Positions 43,376 through 47,529 of a DNA stretch of 47,529 nt are shown piece by piece (the first letter of the stretch is position 1; each line of letters starts with the position of its first letter). The stretch lies in assembly GCA_017525525.1 (NCBI GenBank), contig JAFXSQ010000056.1:1-47529 (forward strand), written 5' to 3'. Below the pieces are notes generated by a model that was not told the DNA's origin, made no database searches, and saw nothing but the letters and a program-made list of their open reading frames with translations. The stretch comes from Lachnospiraceae bacterium (GTDB lineage Bacteria; Bacillota; Clostridia; Lachnospirales; Lachnospiraceae). The position numbers and the translations under genes were made by a program.

Positions 43376-46300
43376 TCAACTGAATATAGCAGAGATTGCA
43401 TCACCTAATCCAAGCTTTCCGCTTACCACAAACTTTCCGGTATTCACGATCCCAAGCCGTCTGATCGATGCAAGCTTGTTTTGCTCGAGCACGTGTCCCA
43501 TCATGTCGAAGAAGGTTTTCGGTGCCGGTACTTCGTTGCTTAAATCCTTTTCTTCATCGATCATGACTTTAAGCTTATCTAAGGTGATCTCCCTGAGAAC
43601 ACCCATAAATGCGTTTCTTGCTGCATTTGTCTCTGCAGAATCATCAGGATGCTCATCCTGAACCATCCGGAAATTCTCATATGCCTCTTTTAATTCCGGC
43701 CCTCTGTGTTCTTCATCAGCGAACATCAATTCAAAATCCTTTTCTATTTTTTTGCGTAATTCTTCCTCCTGATTTTGATCATTACTCTTGTGAAGCATAT
43801 CTTTTATCGGCCCAAGCGCAGTATAATCAAAGCCTTTTTTATCATTTAACAGAAGCTTCCTGTACTCCGTAAGGAGCTTCTGCTCGCGATTGCGCTTTTC
43901 CTTTGCGGAGAAATCCAGCGGGTTTTGCTTTACCTCGTTTAGAGCGTTCACTGCTTCACTTAGCTGCAGCCTTTCTCCGGCCGAGCGTTCTCTTACAAGC
44001 TTGAGCCACTTATTCAGATTATCGATATAAAGCCGATAGCTTTCCGCATCATTCGGAATTATATTGATCTCATTGTTCATAGCCTTTTTTTCTTCCGCAT
44101 TCAAGAACTTCTCGGCATTATTCTGAAACGGAATGATAGCCGATGTCTTTGCGCTTCTTAACAACATTGATGCTACTGACTTTTCAGCCTGATCATTCGG
44201 TCTTTCCTGAAGGCTTTGTCTTTGTTTTTCCAAGTCATTTACCGCGTATTCCACGCATTTCAAGATTGCTGTGGGCATATCCTTCGATCTCAGATACTTG
44301 TTTTCAAATTCCTCCGGCTTCATGGAATTAAAATCCTTCAGTATGGGCTGCGGATCCGGCATACTGCTGGTATAGAGTTCCTTTAGTCTCGCAATGCGCT
44401 TCGACTGGTCATTCGTACGTACATCCGGATCATGCAGGATGTTCAATACGGGATCCGTCTCAAAGGCAATGTCCATATCGTCCACCTGCCGGATCGTTTC
44501 ATGCAATTCCTTCAGCTTTGCATTCATATCCTCTATCGTGTTATGAAGTCTCTGCTGTGCCTGTGAGAAATTGAAGACGGCTGCCGGCATCTCGAAACCG
44601 AGCTCCTGCGCCTTAATTAGCGCAGCGAGTATTCGCTGTCCCACATCCTGCTCAGTACCAAGCTTCATAATATCCTCAAATGCCTTCAGAAGCTTAGCGC
44701 GGTTCATCTGATAGTATTCCTCCGGTGTTTTTTCAAGCAGCTGATGAAAACCATGCAGGAAACTCTTCGCATCCTTAACGGTTGCACTGGTCATCATAAG
44801 CATGATCTTCTCCTGCTGGTTTTTGCTTAACTGCGTACAGTTACCGAAATCGATCACCGTGGCAAGGTTATCGTCTATCATTATATTACCGGAATGCAGA
44901 TCGCCGTGATAGAAGCCGGCACCATAGATGCCCTCCATTACCCACTTCTCGGCAAGCTTAACAATATATGTCTGTCGCTTTTCAAGCTGATTTTTAAGCT
45001 CGATCAGCTTTGTTCTTAAGGCTGCACGCTTCATGTAATTCTTTTGCGTGATCTTTAAGCTGTTCTTATTGACGCTTCCGTCTTTATTTATCTTATAGAA
45101 GGGGGTTATCAGCTCCTCCTTCTCCTTGTCTATATCCTCCATGTATTTGTCAACCGTAGTCCCGGGGGCCATCTCCACGATCATGGCATTTTCAGTAGGC
45201 TCCGCTAAGTCCGACAGCTTCATGGATTGCACAATACCCGCACCCTTGTCATAGATCTGTCCGGCCAGTACATTTCTTGCCTCTATGGTAAGGTCAACCT
45301 CTTCGTCAAAACGCTCAAGCTGACCCTCATAGGTCGCAAGCATACCGCCGGTAGTGTCTGTCATGCGGGCGCATTCACGCATGATATGCTTCTCGCGTTC
45401 CATGCGGTTTCTGGCATCCGGTCGAAGGATCTTCACCACAACCTCTTTTCCCTCCTCGGGAAGGTTCGGACCGAAGGCCTTGCACAAAAACGCCTGTCCG
45501 ACAGAAGCCGCACCAAGCGATTTTGAAACCTCTATCTTAGTAAGCTTATCATGTGATCGCTGGACAAGGCTTAAAAGCTGTGCCTTGACCACCTGCTCCG
45601 GAATCGGATTCAGGTTTGACTTCATATCCTTTACGGCAAGCTTCAATTTGTCCGGCAAGGAGCTGTCCGGAAGCCCCTGGAGCATCTTTTGAAGCAGCGG
45701 GCCGGCGCCCTTGAAAAGCCCGCCTAAGAAGCAGCCTTCCTTCTCTTTCTCGTAAGCCTCCCGCTTCTCCACCGTATCCAATTCCTCAGGATTCTTCCGG
45801 ATGCCCGCATTTCTGATTGCCGAAGCAAACATCTTTCGCTGATCCTCGTAGGACATATTAACAAAATAATTCTTCAACACAAGCTTTGTGAATAGCCCCT
45901 GGCCCTTTCTTCCCTTTGCGGCATCCTCTATGATCTTCTGAAGATATGCAGAACCCTGCTTCGGGCTCAGATTAGCCACATTGTCGATATTATCGAGCGC
46001 ATTATCGCCGCCAAACATATTATCAACAGCCTTTTCGATTTCCTCCTGCAGTCCCTTCGAAGCCATAAGGACTTTTTGGTCGATCAAACGCTCTGCTTCT
46101 TTCATCTTTTCCTTGATCTCTTTTGACATTAACGATAATCCGGCGGCAAGCTTCGCCTTCTGCACAAACTCTTTTGACACAAGGAAATTACCTTCTGTGT
46201 TTCTGATCTCGTCAAAAGCCGGATCCGTCACAACTGCCTCGATCTGGTTTATGATCATATCCTTGACGTTATCCAAGCCTTCATCGTCTCCGCCATTCGG

Positions 46301-47386
46301 GAGCGCCATTTTCTCAACAGTCCGGCGGATGAGCTCCGGATGGTTGATCATAAGCAAAAATGTGTTGAAATTCTTATTCTCCTTTACCGCTCCCGGAATA
46401 AGCATGTCGTATATGCGGCTTTCCTTTTGTTTGGCACGATTGTCCGATTTGCTCTCTTTTTCATCAATATACTGGTCTGTGGTGTTCCAGCTTTCCTCAC
46501 CAAACATAAGATCCGCAATAAAATTCTTGATCCTTGCCTCCTCCGGTGACCATGTAGGCTCGTTTACTGCTGCCACCGTTTTTTTGATCTCTACCGCCGC
46601 GTTCTCAGCCAGCTTTGCCTGAGGCTGTTTTTCCGTGCGCTGCAAAAATGCTATGGCTTCCGCGCCATTTACCTTTTCCACTGCGACATTCTCTATCTGG
46701 GAAATCTCGTACATGATCTCAGTCTTGTTCATCTTCCCCGACAGCAGACCAATCGCGTAATCATAGAGCATGCTGTAACTGATATTAGAAAAATAACCGG
46801 CGTTCTTTCCGATTGCTTTTTTGAGCACGGACAGACAGCGCTGACGAAGCCGGCCCACATCACCCGGCGTCATATCATTATCAGGCTTCCTAAGGCTTTT
46901 CAAAACCTGAAGGACATCCTGATCCTGATATGCTTCAACGTGCTCACAGATATCCGAATCAATTTTGTCAGCCAGATAAAGAGAATTAAACGGAAGCATG
47001 ATGCTCCGGTTCTCTATTGTGACCTCTATGGTTGTATCATCTCGCACAATGCGCACCGGCGTGCCGGCAACCTTCACCGTTACCGCACTGATCTTAGGCA
47101 TTTTGACAAGTGTGTTCCTAAGGTTCACCAGGTCCGTGTTCAGATTCTTTTTCTCCTTCACGGTCTTCATGAACAAATCCGGGCTCTGATCCAATACAAA
47201 CAGTCTGGCAATCTCCCTCCCGGTTCCCTTAAAGTAATTCAGGTAATTTCTTACTCTGTCCGTCTTTTTAAACTCATCTCGTATATCAAATGCTCGCGGT
47301 TGCTCCACAGGCTGCTGCGCTCCTTCGGCATTCTCTTGTTTAAGCGTAGCATTCGCTATGCGAGTTGCACAGGCTACATAACCCAT
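43376..47386 (-). CDS. Giant protein with a central ABC1/UbiB-type kinase domain
   Basis: 1336 residues. The centre (about 550-880) is an atypical protein-kinase-like ABC1/AarF/UbiB domain: Ala-rich loop GAASVGQAF (625-633), Lys in VVVKILRP (652), EVDLTIEARN (696-705), catalytic YHGDLHSGNIMI (826-837) and metal-binding DFG (846-848). The N-terminal KxGQ motif of the family is poorly kept (FKGAGPLLQKM). About 550 residues before and 450 after are helical, charged and unrecognised. No membrane helix. ABC1 proteins usually support quinone synthesis; this size and context differ. Strong promoter at 47464-47492, but no clear ribosome site before the ATG; a GTG at codon 27 with GGAG upstream is an alternative. 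Confidence 0.82.
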   Translation of the reverse strand: MGYVACATRIANATLKQENAEGAQQPVEQPRAFDIRDEFKKTDRVRNYLNYFKGTGREIARLFVLDQSPDLFMKTVKEKKNLNTDLVNLRNTLVKMPKISAVTVKVAGTPVRIVRDDTTIEVTIENRSIMLPFNSLYLADKIDSDICEHVEAYQDQDVLQVLKSLRKPDNDMTPGDVGRLRQRCLSVLKKAIGKNAGYFSNISYSMLYDYAIGLLSGKMNKTEIMYEISQIENVAVEKVNGAEAIAFLQRTEKQPQAKLAENAAVEIKKTVAAVNEPTWSPEEARIKNFIADLMFGEESWNTTDQYIDEKESKSDNRAKQKESRIYDMLIPGAVKENKNFNTFLLMINHPELIRRTVEKMALPNGGDDEGLDNVKDMIINQIEAVVTDPAFDEIRNTEGNFLVSKEFVQKAKLAAGLSLMSKEIKEKMKEAERLIDQKVLMASKGLQEEIEKAVDNMFGGDNALDNIDNVANLSPKQGSAYLQKIIEDAAKGRKGQGLFTKLVLKNYFVNMSYEDQRKMFASAIRNAGIRKNPEELDTVEKREAYEKEKEGCFLGGLFKGAGPLLQKMLQGLPDSSLPDKLKLAVKDMKSNLNPIPEQVVKAQLLSLVQRSHDKLTKIEVSKSLGAASVGQAFLCKAFGPNLPEEGKEVVVKILRPDARNRMEREKHIMRECARMTDTTGGMLATYEGQLERFDEEVDLTIEARNVLAGQIYDKGAGIVQSMKLSDLAEPTENAMIVEMAPGTTVDKYMEDIDKEKEELITPFYKINKDGSVNKNSLKITQKNYMKRAALRTKLIELKNQLEKRQTYIVKLAEKWVMEGIYGAGFYHGDLHSGNIMIDDNLATVIDFGNCTQLSKNQQEKIMLMMTSATVKDAKSFLHGFHQLLEKTPEEYYQMNRAKLLKAFEDIMKLGTEQDVGQRILAALIKAQELGFEMPAAVFNFSQAQQRLHNTIEDMNAKLKELHETIRQVDDMDIAFETDPVLNILHDPDVRTNDQSKRIARLKELYTSSMPDPQPILKDFNSMKPEEFENKYLRSKDMPTAILKCVEYAVNDLEKQRQSLQERPNDQAEKSVASMLLRSAKTSAIIPFQNNAEKFLNAEEKKAMNNEINIIPNDAESYRLYIDNLNKWLKLVRERSAGERLQLSEAVNALNEVKQNPLDFSAKEKRNREQKLLTEYRKLLLNDKKGFDYTALGPIKDMLHKSNDQNQEEELRKKIEKDFELMFADEEHRGPELKEAYENFRMVQDEHPDDSAETNAARNAFMGVLREITLDKLKVMIDEEKDLSNEVPAPKTFFDMMGHVLEQNKLASIRRLGIVNTGKFVVSGKLGLGDAISAIFS

Positions 47387-47463
47387 GTGACGAAGTAAAC
47401 TTACTGTCAGTTGACAGAGGACAGAGTATCCCTGATAAGAAAAAACGAATTCAAGATGACCGC

Positions 47464-47492
47464 ATTTTATCCCGTCTTCTCTTTTCTGTCAA
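47464..47492 (-). promoter_or_regulatory. Strong sigma-A promoter of the ABC1-kinase gene
   Basis: Minus strand perfect TTGACA (47492-47487), 17-nt spacer, TAAAAT (47469-47464). The leader is about 71 nt and contains CTGTCAACTGACAG (47417-47404). Confidence 0.8.
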
Positions 47493-47529
47493 CTTTACTA
47501 TATATTGCTTATTCTTTCACGGATTGCAA

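Overview
The window reads as chromosome of a Gram-positive, low-to-mid GC member of the Clostridia, most probably Lachnospiraceae. The reasons are the DnaD plus DnaI/DnaC-type loader pair, MecA, TagD/TagB-type genes, a Firmicute-style Tad (Flp) pilus locus with DUF5702 and TadE-like pseudopilins, DUF4037/DUF4125, DUF6320 and DUF2225 proteins, and strong GGAGG ribosome sites. Species cannot be fixed from the sequence. Thirty-three of the 35 protein genes lie on the minus strand; only rfbC and the DUF2225 gene are on the plus strand. I see no tRNA, rRNA, CRISPR array, integrase, transposase or relaxase.

Layout. 1-235: repeats and the cysE terminator. 236-3955: serine acetyltransferase and a TPR/DUF4037/DUF4125 protein. 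4105-4680: rfbC, followed by a 280-bp inverted-repeat element. 5014-7152: tex. 7250-16148: a ten-gene Tad pilus operon read from high to low coordinates (prepilin peptidase, TadZ, TadA, TadB, TadC, Flp pilin, DUF5702 protein, two TadE-like proteins, FHA protein), with a promoter, paired operator-like palindromes and a long leader RNA at 16149-16562. 16638-18390: tagD and a glycerophosphotransferase. 18606-24650: prs, a helicase loader, dnaD (preceded by DnaA-box pairs), murC and mecA. 25156-26130: DUF2225 gene, divergent from mecA.

26198-31885 is a three-gene cluster: a stand-alone SNF2-type helicase, a MoxR AAA+ ATPase, and a DUF2201 protein with an HExxH metallopeptidase-like domain and an intact VWA MIDAS. 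The helicase resembles the helicase half of the large methylase-helicases of conjugative elements, but no mobile-element genes surround it. 32067-37898 holds proS, an esterase/DUF6320/acyltransferase operon and ilvE. 38053-47386 is a second unusual block: a 1336-residue protein with an ABC1/UbiB-type kinase core, an 806-residue coiled-coil protein, two GNAT-like proteins and a membrane protein with a degenerate GGDEF domain, the last four tightly coupled.

The two best candidates for undescribed systems are the helicase-MoxR-VWA operon and the ABC1-kinase block. At RNA/DNA level the most interesting items are the tad leader, whose 5' segment can pair either locally or with a site about 270 nt downstream near the tadV ribosome site, and two families of short interspersed repeats whose copies differ by compensatory changes that keep their hairpins.
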